Shown here in pieces: positions 35,989 to 47,237 of a stretch of 64,000 nt of DNA. The DNA lies in the NCBI RefSeq assembly GCF_000203815.1, contig NW_004457718.1:806001-870000 (forward strand), read 5' to 3'. A program made the position numbers and the translations under genes. A model generated the notes under the pieces. That model did not search any database and was not told the origin of the DNA. It saw only the letters and a program-made list of their open reading frames with translations. The DNA comes from Cavenderia fasciculata. Taxonomy: Eukaryota; Evosea; Eumycetozoa; Acytosteliales; Cavenderiaceae. The stretch's first letter is position 1. Each line of letters opens with the position of its first letter.

Positions 35989-36898
35989 CTTTCTCTTTTT
36001 CTTTTACTTTGTTATCTCTATCTATCTGTCTCTATCTCTATGTCTATGTCTATCTAAATTATTATTAATATTATTATTATATTATTATTGCGCAATTAAA
36101 AATACAAGTATCTAAGTAATAATAATAATAATAATAATAATATCTATCTATCTATCTATCTAATCTTAATATTTGTATTAACAAAAGGTTAAATTAAATA
36201 ATGTGAGATAATGAGACGATGAAGAAGTTCTCTCTTGGGGTGAAACCATGAAAATCTTTCAATATTTAATTAATTTTGTCGCACCATGAATGGCGTGAGA
36301 TTACTTTTTTTTCCAGCATCTGCGCTAGAGTCACAATAAATAAATAAATAAAGCTATAGTTTGTTTGTTTGTTTGTTTATATTTTGATTTGTATATGTTT
36401 TTGGTTTTATATTTACAAAAAGAGAGAAAATAAATAAATATTTATTTATTTATTATTTATTAAATAATTTAGGTTTGGTTGGTTGGTTGGTGTGGTGGTT
36501 GGGTGGATTGGGATTATTTAGTATTTTCAGGTTGGTTTTAGTTTTGTTTGTTATTATTTATAAAATTGATATTTACAGAGTTTGTTGTTTTAATTTTAGT
36601 TGTTATTTAAAATAAAAAAAAAAAGGTTGTAAGAAGAAATTAAATTGATATAATTTAACCTTCATATGAAATGATTGTTTTTTTTTTTTGTAGCAAGGAA
36701 GGAAAAGGTTTGTTGGAAAAAAAATTTCTAATGTAGTTGTTGTTTGTTGTGTTGTTTGATATTCGCCAATCAATCAATGAAGTTTGAATCGTTAATGAAA
36801 ATGAATTGAATCGGTTTGTTGTTGTTGTTAATATTTGTATTTGTGTTGGGGAGTTGGGGGATGATTTATGATTGAATGATTTAATTTATAATTTTGAT
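35989..36898. other. Intergenic region without recognised gene
   Basis: About 910 bp with (TAA)n at 36117-36140, (TATC)n to 36163, T/TTG-rich runs and several A or T homopolymers. It holds the upstream flank of the SM gene and the 3' flank of the CENP-B-type gene. No gene is seen. Confidence 0.5.
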
Positions 36899-38032
36899 TT
36901 AAGCCTTGAGACCATGTCTATTTTTAAAATTTTCTAACCATCCACTTGAAGCCTTGAAATTATTATTATTCAACTGTTTGGAGAGTTGAAGAGCAATATT
37001 TTTGATAACCTCACCATTGACAAGCTCACCGTTGGCCTTGTGCTTGTTGATTTGGTCGAGAATGATTTGTTCTTGTTCGACCGAGAAGCTGGCCTTTGGG
37101 CCCTTGTGGAGCTTCTTGAGGTTCTTTTTGTTGAATGATCTGTACTTTTCGATATTGCTCAACCAGCGAGAAATGATTGATCTCGAGATGTGGTACTTTT
37201 CGACGACGTATGGCATACCGTGTTGGAGCTTCTCTTCGAGTATCTCTAATTTCTTGGATACTTCATACGACTTTCTTGGCTTTTTTAATCCGGCAAGTTC
37301 CTTTTTTGGGACCACTTGGTTGTTGTCGGCTTGTCGCTTGTTACCTTGTACGATGGATGTGATCGTTGGCGTTGTCGTAGCTGATGACGTTGTCGTCGTG
37401 CGTGGACTATTACAACAGCTAGTGCTATTGGAAGAAGATGCTGGTGAAAAAGGAGAGGTAAAAGAATAGGCTGGTGAAACGGGGGCGCTCTCAGAGACTG
37501 AATGACCACAACCACGTGGTGAAGAGAGTGGTGAAGATGCCATGGCAGATGCTTCAGTCAAACTATTTAATGGTGAATTTTCGTCAATATCAGATGACAT
37601 ATTATCATCATCTTCATTGTCGTTGACCATGGTTGGGGTTGGAATATTAAATTGTTGTTGCTTGGATGGTGATACATAAACTTGTTGACTATTATGATGA
37701 TGAAGATGATGATTCTTGATATTATTAAAATTCAAATTAAAACCATGTGGATTCTTTCCATATTTTGCGAGCAATAAAGTTTCAACAACAGCTTCGGTAC
37801 TGTTATTTAAAAGTGCTCTATCATTATTATTATTATTATTATTAATGTCGGTGATTTCTTGAGTATTATTATTATTATTATTATTATTATTTTGATTATT
37901 ATTATTATTATTAATATTAAAACTATTGCTGTGAATGATTTCTTGAAGATGTTGTAAACCTCCCAACTGTTGTTGCTGTTGAGCTTGTTCACGTTGTTGT
38001 TGATTTAAAATAAATGATAATTCCATTTTCAT
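36899..38032 (-). CDS. CENP-B/Tigger-type helix-turn-helix DNA-binding protein
   Basis: Single visible exon of 377 residues. The N-terminal 230 residues are Gln/Asn/Ser-rich low complexity. Residues about 250-375 hold two helix-turn-helix parts. The first, KKPRKSYEVSKKLEILEEK then YHISRSIISRWLSNIEKYR, is a psq/CENP-B N-terminal HTH. The second, FSVEQEQIILDQINKH then ALQLSKQ and ASSGWLENFKNRHGL, is the CENP-B-type HTH found in CENP-B, Jerky and Tigger/pogo transposases. No DDE catalytic domain follows, so this is probably a domesticated DNA-binding protein acting in the nucleus. An upstream noncoding exon is possible, because an AG lies just before the start. Confidence 0.8.
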   Translation of the reverse strand: MKMELSFILNQQQREQAQQQQQLGGLQHLQEIIHSNSFNINNNNNNQNNNNNNNNNTQEITDINNNNNNNDRALLNNSTEAVVETLLLAKYGKNPHGFNLNFNNIKNHHLHHHNSQQVYVSPSKQQQFNIPTPTMVNDNEDDDNMSSDIDENSPLNSLTEASAMASSPLSSPRGCGHSVSESAPVSPAYSFTSPFSPASSSNSTSCCNSPRTTTTSSATTTPTITSIVQGNKRQADNNQVVPKKELAGLKKPRKSYEVSKKLEILEEKLQHGMPYVVEKYHISRSIISRWLSNIEKYRSFNKKNLKKLHKGPKASFSVEQEQIILDQINKHKANGELVNGEVIKNIALQLSKQLNNNNFKASSGWLENFKNRHGLKA

Positions 38033-41000
38033 ATCTGTATGTATATTGTATATTATATTATTAAATAAAAAGTTGTGAAATAGAAAAGGATGTGTAAGTT
38101 ATTAAATTTGTTCGAATAAATAAATAAATTAAATAAATAAAATGTTTGTTCTGTGATTCTGTCTGTATATGTTTGTTTGTTCTGAAGAAAATCGAAAAAT
38201 GAATTGGAAGCTTTTGCAAACTTTTTTTTTGATGTATTTGGTGAAGGTGACTGTACTGATTCTCTTCTTGTACTAAGAATTTGAGAAAATCTTATTTTTT
38301 TAATAATAAAAATTGTTTGTTTTTTTGTGTAGGCAGCTTTTGTTTTTATTTTTTTTGCACAGTCACCGGAAAAGGGTGTGGTCAGCAAAATAAAATTTTA
38401 AAAATTAAAAAAAAAAAAGAAAATAAAGAAGAAAAAAAGGTTTCTCTCCAAAGTCGTACGACTACTATGTTTGTTTGTGTTTGTTGATGCTATGAGAATT
38501 TAATTAAATGTTGTAAAGGTACCTGGTTGTTGTTTTTACAAGTTTCTGTTTTTATCGAGATGATAAAAAAAGAAATAGAAATAGGATTGGGAATGGTTTG
38601 GTTGGTTTGGTTGGTCGGTTGGTTGGGTTTTAAAATGTAATTAATTAATGTACACAAAAAGTTATTTATATGTTGTTGGTTTTGGTATGGTAGCTTTGTG
38701 TAGTGATGGGTTGATGATGTAAAATAAAAAAAATAAAAAAATAAAAATTTTACGTGAATGACGTAAATTTACGACGACGAGCTGTTGCTGATGCTGATGA
38801 TAATAATAATAATAAATAATGATGACTTGGCTCGCAGCTCTTTGCTTTGTATGATGAGTGTAAAGATCGATAGTATAATATTATTATTATATTATCTGTA
38901 TCTTCGTGTCTGTATGTATGCTCAAAGTTAACTATGAACTATGTCTTATTCTTCTTTACCTTTATGCTTTATATATGTATTAATTAAAAATTATTTGTTT
39001 ATGTGTGTGTATGTAAATATATCTCTGTCTGATTGTTGTTTGATTTGCTTTTTTAGTTTAAAAACTATATTTATAAAATTAACGTTCAGCCTGATTGCAT
39101 CAAGAGCGAGCTTCCTGTCATTCTGCTAGACCTCACTAAATTTCCCCACCGAATTGATTCCGAAAATTATTTTTCGTGAAATTTGCGAGAATGGGTTGTT
39201 TTGTCGAATTTGACAATGGTGACACAACAGCTGTTGAAGCTTGTGTGGGTCAATCAGAGTGCGATATTTGCAAAAATCGCCAAAATTTACTCTAGTTTTA
39301 CGTCATCTTTGGCGATCGCAACAGAATCAGACAAAAAAACACAATCACGCACACCACTCCCAATTCCACCTGAAAACCCACTTGTCTTTTCGTTGATTTA
39401 AACTAGAAGAAAACAAAAAAAGGATCACTTTTCTTGGTGTGTTCTTTGCTAAAGAGGAACTCTCATTGAAAAGTACAGAAGAGTTGCTTTTACACTAGAA
39501 CAAGAATAGAGAGACGACACAGAACAACTCAACAGAGTCACATTCTGTTATTCTTTCTCTTCTCATTTCTTCTTCATACATTTATAACTTAAATATATAT
39601 AATACCCAAACAAATAAGAGAAGAAAGAAGGATAGAATGATGATGGTGGGGGGAAGAAATAAAGAGAGAGAGAGAGAGAGAGAGAGAGATGGTTGATGTT
39701 CGATAATAATGACAGTGGCAATGTGTGAACAACAACAATTTATAACCATAAAAGGTAAAGAGTATTATTAACAATAACAGTATCATATGATTTGTTGCAA
39801 ACAAAGTCAACGATACATAAAAGGTTAAAACAAACAAAACAATGCATTGTTGTTGATTGCATTGCATTGCTTTCACCACCGAGTGCAGTGGTGTGAAAAA
39901 CAGATAAAGATAAAAGTGATTGATTACTTAATTGGGTCAGTTACCATTTTAGGTAAAATCAATACATAGGTGATGGTTGGTGGGTGTGGGTTGGTTGGTT
40001 GGTGGGTGGGGTACGAGAGAAAACAGGAAAAAACCATACATTATCATATGATTTATTTTTGTTGTTGGTACTTACACTTTTTGAAAAAGTAATATCAGAA
40101 ATGGAAGTTAATGATTCTTTCTTTCTTTCTTGAAAATCCAAGTCAGGCCAAAGAGTGTAGGTTGGTAATAATAATATGAATATGAATATGAATAGTAATA
40201 GGAATAGGAATAGTTTTTGTTTAAATAATTATAGTTTTTTTTTTGAATGAATGATTGATTGATTGTGATGGATAATAAATAAAACGGAAGGTATATTACA
40301 GTGAATTAATTTTAAATTAAATTAGGGAATGAAATATTATTATTGGCAGTTGGATACTATTTAGTTCCGAAAAAAAAATATATTTAAAAGATTTAAAATA
40401 AATAAAATAATTGTAGTAGTTGTAAAATAACACAAAAATAGGGAATTTGGTTTAGAGATATTATTTTGTTTTTTTTTTGGATAGGATAGGATAGTTTGTT
40501 TTTTTTGGTATGGAATCTTATAAAAGGATTTTGTTTTAGTTTTTAGTTTTAAAGAAAATGATGATTGTTTAAAAGGAAATAGGAATGACAAGACAGACAG
40601 TTGGGATGGAAATAGAGTAATTAGGAATGGGGAGTACAGAATACAGTAAAATAAGGTTATTTATCAATTGTAGAAATGATGATGATGATGGTGATGATGA
40701 TGCAAAAACTGAGACTGGGTTGTCGTTGTTGTTGATGGAATTCAATAATATAAATAAAGTAATGAATGTGAATGGAAGTGAAAGGAAGTAGTGTATTTTT
40801 GTGATGTGAAACAGGTTCGATAGGTACTCTGTTGCCGCTGCTGCTGTTTCTGCTGCAGGTGGATGGGTGGGGGGGTCACTTAAGAATGTGGGGGTTGAGT
40901 GGGTGTGGAAATGGAAAGCGTGTGTTTTTTTGTTCTTCTGTTGTAAAAGGGAGAGAGCGAGAACAATTGCAACAAGCAAGTGAGAGAGTTGTTTATAATC

Positions 41001-42162
41001 CAAATTTATCTCGTCGCTGGGTTCACAACAACAAAAAAGAGAGTTGGATGGATCGATTGTCAACAACCTAGACGACAACTTTGTAAAAAACAACGCGCAC
41101 TTTTGTCTGCCATATTATTGAGTGAGTGAGTCCGTCCGTTGTTGTTGTTGTTTGTGTTAAGTGAGTGGTTGTGGTGGTGGGGGTGGAGTAGATTTGTGTT
41201 GTTATTTTTTTAAACCCCGGTGAGTCATAGTCTGTTTTGTTGACTGTTGCAACAAGTATTGATGATATCAAAAAAATGAATAACATCGATGCTAAAAAAT
41301 GTGGAACTGATTTACCCACCCACCACCCACCCTTTACCATTCCTACTGCCATCTTTGGAACAGTGTGATAATAACAATAACATTGCATTGGTATATTCAA
41401 ATCATTATCACATTTAATAATAATATCCTTCCTGGTTCACTCGTTTGTGATGATTCTCTTCCAAACCTATTCCTTGCATATGAAGAAAGGAATAGAGAAC
41501 ATCAATCCTTCCATATTTCCCGTCAGTCTGTCAGTCAGTCGGTCAGCCAGTAAGTCTGTTCATTTCCAAAGGGATCTCTTGCCCAAACATAGAGCATTTA
41601 TGCCAATATTCTGATAGAACGATGAATAGTTTGGGAAACTCGAATTATCGAGTCAAGAGAGAGTGAGTGAGAGATGATGTGAGGATGTGGTTATTCTATT
41701 GTTTGGTTTTAATTTTTCCAATGGATGGGAATACGATTGATTCCACTGGGATTATTCTTATTTTTTTTTTTTACCCAAAAAAGGAAAAAACAAAGAGAAG
41801 GTGGTTGGTTGGATTGATTGATAATACCAAGTTGTGTTTGGTAGTGAAATCATACATAATTCTCAAAATACTGTTCATGGTATAGAACAACCAACTTACT
41901 ATTTTTTATTATTAATAGAATGCCTCTTGAGAATGGGATTGGTGATCTATCAATCAATATTATCCACAACAACATCAAAAAATATGGCGGTTGTTTTTAA
42001 AAGAGTGGGGTGGTGGGTGGGTATAGTGGAATTTGTTGTTGTTGTTCTATATATGTAGATCACTATTGAAAATTTAACAATACGTTTCGGTTCATTCATT
42101 TTCGTTCCATTGTATAGCTTAAATTACATATATTCTATTTTTGATTATATGAGAAATTGTTG
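38033..42162. other. Gene-poor region left of the Polinton
   Basis: About 4.1 kb without a convincing gene on either strand. It contains G/T- and A-rich runs, (AG)14 at about 39663-39689, GGTT repeats near 38600 and 40000, and poly-T tracts. Short open frames here are rich in homopolymer codons or lack a start. One 34-codon frame starting at about 39191 (MGCFVEFDNGD, ending near a SECDICKN Cys motif) has more balanced codons and might be an exon or remnant. It probably includes the 5' region of the CENP-B-type gene. Confidence 0.45.
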
Positions 42163-42168
42163 GTTGGT
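42163..42168. repeat. Left 6-bp target site duplication (GTTGGT)
   Basis: GTTGGT directly precedes the left inverted repeat and recurs directly after the right one (58323-58328). A 6-bp duplication is the known size for Polinton/Maverick integration by a retroviral-type integrase. Confidence 0.85.
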
Positions 42169-42454
42169 GTGTGTGGTTCGGCTGTTGGATCGCTGCGCTC
42201 CCAAAAAAAAGTATATACCATTCGCCCTTGCGGGGCTCATTCAAGTATGATATTATAGGTTATTAAGTTAAAAAAGTTAATTATTTTTAGAATTATATTT
42301 TTTATTTATTTATTTTTATTTTTAGTACTTTAATTTTAACTTTTAATACTTTTATAGGAAAGTTATTAGGTTAAAAAAGATAGCATTATTTTCAAAAAAA
42401 AAGAAAATATTGGATTGATTTTACATTTTGGATTGTAGATTCATAATTTTAACC
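42169..42454 (+). repeat. Left terminal inverted repeat of the Polinton
   Basis: This 286-bp repeat pairs with 58050-58322 in reverse. The outer 75 bp are identical apart from nothing seen and strikingly GC-rich (it begins GTGTGTGGTTCGGCTG and includes CGCCCTTGCGGGGCTC). The inner 200 bp are A/T-rich with only one substitution and three small length differences relative to the other end. Confidence 0.95.
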
Positions 42455-43025
42455 TTTAAAAAGTTATTGAAAGAATTCAACCATTGAATCGTTTTTGGTA
42501 CAACATTCCTATAAGAGTCAACCAGCCAACAATAATGTCGATGATGAAAAGGGTGGATTGACACTTGTAGATTATTATACATGGACACAAAAAAGACAAA
42601 AAGTAGACACTTTTGGTTATAAATATAATATCAAGAATATTTTTGGAATTCGAAATAATAACTAAACAAGATATTAATACATGTAATAGAAATAAAATAA
42701 AATAACAAAAAGTAATTTTATTTTATACACACAGGTTGACTCTATCAAATCAGAATTTTAGGTTAAATATACCAAGTCTAGATACTTTTATTTGCTTCTA
42801 TTTTCTTTTGTTTTTGTTTATAAAAAAAAATTGGTTAATAAATAAAAGAAAAAAATATGATGCGTTTTCTTTTGTTCTATGTCACTTTTCTGTAATTATT
42901 TTTATTTTCTCATTTTTAATTAATTTTTTTAAATTTTTCTCAACATTTAATGAAAAAAATTGCTCTATTTCATTATTATTTTTCATGTTATTTTATTCAA
43001 TAGAGATATTTACAAACCAACAAAT
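42455..43025. other. Element subterminal region
   Basis: A/T-rich spacer between the left terminal repeat and the first element gene. A stretch near 42470-42664 has coding-like composition but no clear start and may be a remnant of an element gene. A hydrophobic low-complexity frame at 42736-43032 is probably chance. Confidence 0.4.
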
Positions 43026-43655
43026 ATGTTAAAAGTTAAAGAGTCAGTAGACCCAAATGAAGCGGTAGTGGAGAATATTGATTTTCAACACGGAAGAGTA
43101 TTGAGAAACCATGACATCATTTCAAGAGTGTTTAACGAAACTCTCAAAAAAAAGTTGTCGATTACAACTCTCAAAGATGTATTACATCAATTCAACCAAA
43201 CAGTAGATAAATCTTCTTTAAACTTCAACTTTAAAACATATGATAGACAATCAGTCATTTTTCAATATGAAGACAAATTTTGGAAAGGAACTATTACAAA
43301 AGAAATCTCCATCTACAAACAAAAAAAAACCAAGTTTATCAACATCAAGCTCCCTAACGATGGATATGTTTACTCTTCTAAATATTTAGATGATCAGAAG
43401 CAAAATGACTCTTTCATAGTCAATGAAGAGACGTCCTCCTTCATCACTGATCTCGAATCACTTGTTCCATTTGAAGGTGGTTGGGTAGAGATTAACTACA
43501 AGGAAGAAGATTCAAGATTCGAGATATATTTCACTGATGACAACCAAGAATCTCCAAGTATTCTCACAATCAAGTTCGAATATGGTTACTATGAAAATTG
43601 GGTAAATGGTCACAAGTACACGAGATCCGAATTGAAAAAATTATTAAACAAATAA
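43026..43655 (+). CDS. Polinton hypothetical protein
   Basis: An open frame of 209 residues from the Met at 43026, which follows an A/T-rich leader. It is hydrophilic with mixed charge, has no signal or membrane segment and no Cys motif. Segments such as YDRQSVIFQYEDKFWKGTI and GGWVEINYKEEDSRFEIYF suggest a beta-rich fold. It is read toward the helicase. I do not recognise it; it could be an element-specific accessory or structural protein. Confidence 0.6.
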   Translation: MLKVKESVDPNEAVVENIDFQHGRVLRNHDIISRVFNETLKKKLSITTLKDVLHQFNQTVDKSSLNFNFKTYDRQSVIFQYEDKFWKGTITKEISIYKQKKTKFINIKLPNDGYVYSSKYLDDQKQNDSFIVNEETSSFITDLESLVPFEGGWVEINYKEEDSRFEIYFTDDNQESPSILTIKFEYGYYENWVNGHKYTRSELKKLLNK

Positions 43656-44033
43656 GATTTTGCTTATATCCCTCCTTCATATCATTTATTTGACAACTCA
43701 CTATTATCCAATACCATTAACTATTACAATCTTTATTGCTTAATGCCCAAGACAAAACAGTTTTCCATTCTTTTATCTATTGTGGACTGTGATATATCAA
43801 TAAAAAAATATATATATTAACATTTTAAAATGATTGTTATATTTTCATGAATGACTTTGTTTTTTTTATCTTACGATTATAATGGCTACTCTGAGTCCAA
43901 TTGAACACACAAACGAGGTCGATAAGGGAATATCAGCTTACTTACTTAAAATAAATTACTTTTTTTTTTTTGTTATTACAATTAATTTATTTACTTTTTT
44001 TTTGTGGTGAAGACACTGGCTTTGCTCCATGTT
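43656..44033. other. Element spacer
   Basis: A/T-rich spacer between the first element gene and the captured amylase piece. A short patch at about 43881-43950 has host-like codons and may be part of the captured host DNA. Nothing else is recognised. Confidence 0.4.
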
Positions 44034-44512
44034 TTAATAAGTGAAAATTTGACCATACCAAGTATTAACTACAACGAATAAACCTTGTGATCTCATCTCG
44101 GAGGCACTACGATAATAGGTGGTATCTGATAGGAGGTCAGTAACAGGGATGGTATCATTGCCATTGACTGGTTGAGCATCACTGAGAATGATGGAGCCAG
44201 ACCCTGATTGACCACTAAAGTTAAAGACACACAATCTCTTTTCGCCCTGGTACGACCACTTGTAGGCAATGAGTTGACTGGAGTCACTGGATCCAGTGAC
44301 ATTGAGGTATTCGAAATCACCATACTTAAAGACTGGATTCGAAACGATGGCAGTGAGATTTTGGTAGAATCCTTGCACGGTGCCAATAGCAGGCTCGCTC
44401 TCTTCTCTTCGGAGATGCACGTCGAGTTGGTATTGGTATCCTTCGAAATCACCCCACCAAAAGAAACGCAGACCGGGCATTGTGTAGGTGATCAATGCGG
44501 CGGCATGATTGA
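44034..44512 (-). pseudogene. Captured C-terminal fragment of GH13 alpha-amylase-type gene
   Basis: A minus-strand frame encodes about 159 residues matching the end of GH13 glycosidases: FNHAAALITYTMPGLRFFWWG, then HLRREESEPAIGTVQGFYQNL, then a C-terminal beta domain with RLCVFNFSGQSGSG and NTWYGQIF. The catalytic barrel is absent. Codon use is richer in G/C than the neighbouring element genes, pointing to a host or other cellular origin. The homology stops abruptly beside the helicase gene, as expected for a captured piece. It is unlikely to encode an active enzyme. Confidence 0.75.
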
Positions 44513-44550
44513 AAATTGATATAAAATATTTTCTGTTCTATAATTATAAA

Positions 44551-46245
44551 ATGAAAAACTTAATATTTGCATCAAATTTGGAAAATAATTTCAACTTGGA
44601 AACATTACAACAAATGTGCAACAAGTGTTTGTCGAATGATGATTATCAAGACATTATTCGATACATCAAGCAATACTTTGTCAAATTACATGACACACCA
44701 ACAGTCTTGATGTTTATCCCAAAAGGAATGGATGGAGAACAAAGATTTATTTCATTGGCATATGAAGATGCTAGAAAACAATTCTTTTTAGCATCCTTGG
44801 TTTGTAAAGTAAATGGAAACGACAACTCCATAAGAAAATGGTTCTTTGATGTTGATTGTGAAAGATACTCTACTACAATGGATCCAAGAAAACCAAAAGT
44901 ATTTATAGATGACAAAATAAAATATATAAATATGTTTCATGGATTTAAATTTAATGATCGAGAAGAGTTTGATAAAAAAATAAAAGATAAAGATACAGCA
45001 AAAATAGCAAAGGAAGGTGTTCAATTCATTTGGAATCACCTTGATACTGTCCTTTGTTCAAATAACCAAGAAGAATATAAATATCTAAAAGGTCATACTG
45101 CAAAAGTAGTATCTGGAAAGAAACAAGAAACAATGGTCTATTTGCGTGGAATCCAAGGCGCAGGAAAGTCTTCTTTAATAGAAATCATTACTGCTTCCAT
45201 TGGTCACAATGTAGTTTATACTTCCTCTGATCCAAATATTTGTCTTCCAAATGCACACAATGAAGATATTGTTGGTAAAACAGTAATTGTTTTTGAAGAG
45301 ATTCCAGTTAAATCTAGTAATGATTGGAACCAATTTTCAAGTGCACAAAAGCACTTTATTACTGGTAAAACAATAAAGATTAATCCAAAACACAAGAACC
45401 AATACTTTATACCCAATATGATTAGTGGATATGCTATTTCTAATCAATGGGCAATTAAAGTTGAAAATGGTGATAGAAGATATTTCATTCCAACTATATC
45501 TAAAAGTAAAGTTGGTGATACAGAATATTTTAAAAAGTTGTACTCTTTTATACAAAATGATTTGGTAATGGAAGCATTTTACTGGGAATGTATTGATATT
45601 GAAAAAACAAATCCTTTTAATGAGAGATTAATCCCAGACACTGTATGTAAAAATGAAATATTAAATGATCATCTATTATCTATTTATGAATTTATAAAAA
45701 ATAAATATGTTTTACAAGGTTTGGGTATTGAAAGAATTACAAGAATGGCTTTGTATACATTGTATAGTAATTTTTGTAAAGATAAAGGTATTAAAATAAT
45801 ACCAAAAAATGAAGCTTATAAGCGTCTAGAAGAAATTGGAATAAACTCCCAACGTGGTGGACAAAATACTACAATATATGAATATAGTAAAGAACAACTA
45901 TTGACAATTTATCAAAAAGAAAAATTTATCACAAAGAATGATGATATTTTTAATCAAGAAGATGAACAAAAAGTAGATGTAGAGTATGTCGATTTGAAAC
46001 AAATTAATTTAAAACAAAAGAATAAAATAAAGGAATTAGAAGAAAATGCTATTGCATTAAAACAATTACATGATGAAGAAATTTTAAAATTAAAAAATAA
46101 AATAAAAGAATTGGAGGTACAACAACAAAAAAAGATTAATGTTGAACCTACTTTACCAAAAATAGAAAATAAAAATACCAAAATGATTGATGATACATTA
46201 AATCTTGCTGTTGATATCCTAAAAGATCCTATATTTAAAAAATAA
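44551..46245 (+). CDS. Polinton superfamily 3 helicase (primase-helicase-like)
   Basis: 564 residues from the Met at 44551; an alternative Met lies at 44509. Residues about 195-330 hold a complete SF3 helicase core: Walker A GIQGAGKSS (200-208), Walker B VIVFEEIP (245-252) and motif C ISGYAISNQ. The N-terminal 180 residues contain FFDVDCERY, recalling the D5-type or archaeo-eukaryotic primase region found ahead of such helicases in virophages and large DNA viruses. The C terminus is a coiled coil (KIKELEENAIALKQL). It would unwind element DNA during replication by the element polymerase. Confidence 0.85.
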   Translation: MKNLIFASNLENNFNLETLQQMCNKCLSNDDYQDIIRYIKQYFVKLHDTPTVLMFIPKGMDGEQRFISLAYEDARKQFFLASLVCKVNGNDNSIRKWFFDVDCERYSTTMDPRKPKVFIDDKIKYINMFHGFKFNDREEFDKKIKDKDTAKIAKEGVQFIWNHLDTVLCSNNQEEYKYLKGHTAKVVSGKKQETMVYLRGIQGAGKSSLIEIITASIGHNVVYTSSDPNICLPNAHNEDIVGKTVIVFEEIPVKSSNDWNQFSSAQKHFITGKTIKINPKHKNQYFIPNMISGYAISNQWAIKVENGDRRYFIPTISKSKVGDTEYFKKLYSFIQNDLVMEAFYWECIDIEKTNPFNERLIPDTVCKNEILNDHLLSIYEFIKNKYVLQGLGIERITRMALYTLYSNFCKDKGIKIIPKNEAYKRLEEIGINSQRGGQNTTIYEYSKEQLLTIYQKEKFITKNDDIFNQEDEQKVDVEYVDLKQINLKQKNKIKELEENAIALKQLHDEEILKLKNKIKELEVQQQKKINVEPTLPKIENKNTKMIDDTLNLAVDILKDPIFKK

Positions 46246-46274
46246 AATAAAAATAAATAAAATAATCATTATAT

Positions 46275-47237
46275 TTATTTGTTGGTTGCTTCATACCTTT
46301 TTATAATATCAGGAACATCTTGATACAATTTGATTCTTGATTCCCATGTCCAATCCTTCTTGTCTGGATAACCAACCCATTCAACACGATAATAGATTTT
46401 ACCATTCTTTTTGTCTTTTTCATGTATCTTTAAAACCTTGTATGTTGTTGGTTTTCCTCTAACAACAGTTCTTGGTGGTTTCTCTTCATCATTGTCTACC
46501 AGTTGTAATTGATTCTTGGTATACCATACATCTGAATCATTCATTTTGTAAAGAGGAGGAAAAGAAGGTTTCAATACCAAATCTTGAATAGTTTTAATTT
46601 CTGGATTCCATTTAATATCTGTTGCTCTAAATTTACCAATCAATCGCTTGTCAGTATTATAATCGATAGGATCATCCAATTTAACACGTACCTTTGTTCC
46701 TATATCCAATAATTCACATGAATCTCCTTCACATAATGGCATGTCTGATAATGGTTTCCTATCTTTTTTAATTCTCTTGAATTTCTTGTTCATTGCCTTG
46801 ATAATAACAGGTAAATCTTGTATCCATTCTTTTGAATCTTGACCAGTTAATATTTCTTGAGCCATCATTCTTTTAAATAGAGTACCACCCAATGTTTTGT
46901 TTCGAGATTCAACCAATGCTTGATTACGATGTCTACCAACGACTCCATATCGAATCATAATACCCTTTTCTTGAAAGTACTTTTTTGTTACACCTTTAAA
47001 CTCTGTACCAGGATCCATTTGTATAATCTTTGGATGCTTTAATATTCCTCTCTTGTAAATCTTGATAAATGCATCTCTAACATCATTTGATGATTTATTT
47101 TGAAGTGGTTCTGCATCTGTTAATCTATTTGCTAAATCTACAACTACCAATGCATACTTGTATCCATTGTCATCAGGTAGAAATAATAAATCTGCTTGCT
47201 GTTTATAATTATCTTTGTATTCTTGAATATGAGGCAT
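46275..47237 (-). CDS. Polinton integrase, retroviral type with chromodomain
   Basis: An open frame of 320 residues. The rve catalytic core shows D16 (QADLLFLP), D75 (QMDPGTEFKG) and E110 (QALVESRNKT), the DDE triad with the family spacing. A basic linker and an SH3-like region (GTKVRVKLDDPIDY) follow. Residues about 264-320 form a chromodomain (YKVLKIHEKDKKNGKIYYRV, EWVGYPDKKDWTWES) with the aromatic residues that read methylated histone tails. The enzyme would insert the element and produce the 6-bp duplication; the chromodomain may steer it to heterochromatin. The exact N terminus is uncertain. It is convergent with the helicase gene. Confidence 0.92.
   Translation of the reverse strand: MPHIQEYKDNYKQQADLLFLPDDNGYKYALVVVDLANRLTDAEPLQNKSSNDVRDAFIKIYKRGILKHPKIIQMDPGTEFKGVTKKYFQEKGIMIRYGVVGRHRNQALVESRNKTLGGTLFKRMMAQEILTGQDSKEWIQDLPVIIKAMNKKFKRIKKDRKPLSDMPLCEGDSCELLDIGTKVRVKLDDPIDYNTDKRLIGKFRATDIKWNPEIKTIQDLVLKPSFPPLYKMNDSDVWYTKNQLQLVDNDEEKPPRTVVRGKPTTYKVLKIHEKDKKNGKIYYRVEWVGYPDKKDWTWESRIKLYQDVPDIIKRYEATNK

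Noticed and set aside
40060-40230. Minus-strand stretch reading as a signal-peptide-like sequence plus exon with a GTAAGT donor
   Set aside because: There is no start codon or acceptor upstream, and the hydrophobic part comes from a simple hexamer repeat.
38033-42162. Search for tRNA, spliceosomal or other structured RNA genes in the gene-poor region
   Set aside because: No A/B box pair with a cloverleaf and no dictyostelid upstream sequence element were found by eye.
42736-43032. 98-codon Phe/Ile-rich frame near the left end of the Polinton
   Set aside because: Composition is explained by T-rich DNA; the real gene starts at 43026 in another frame.
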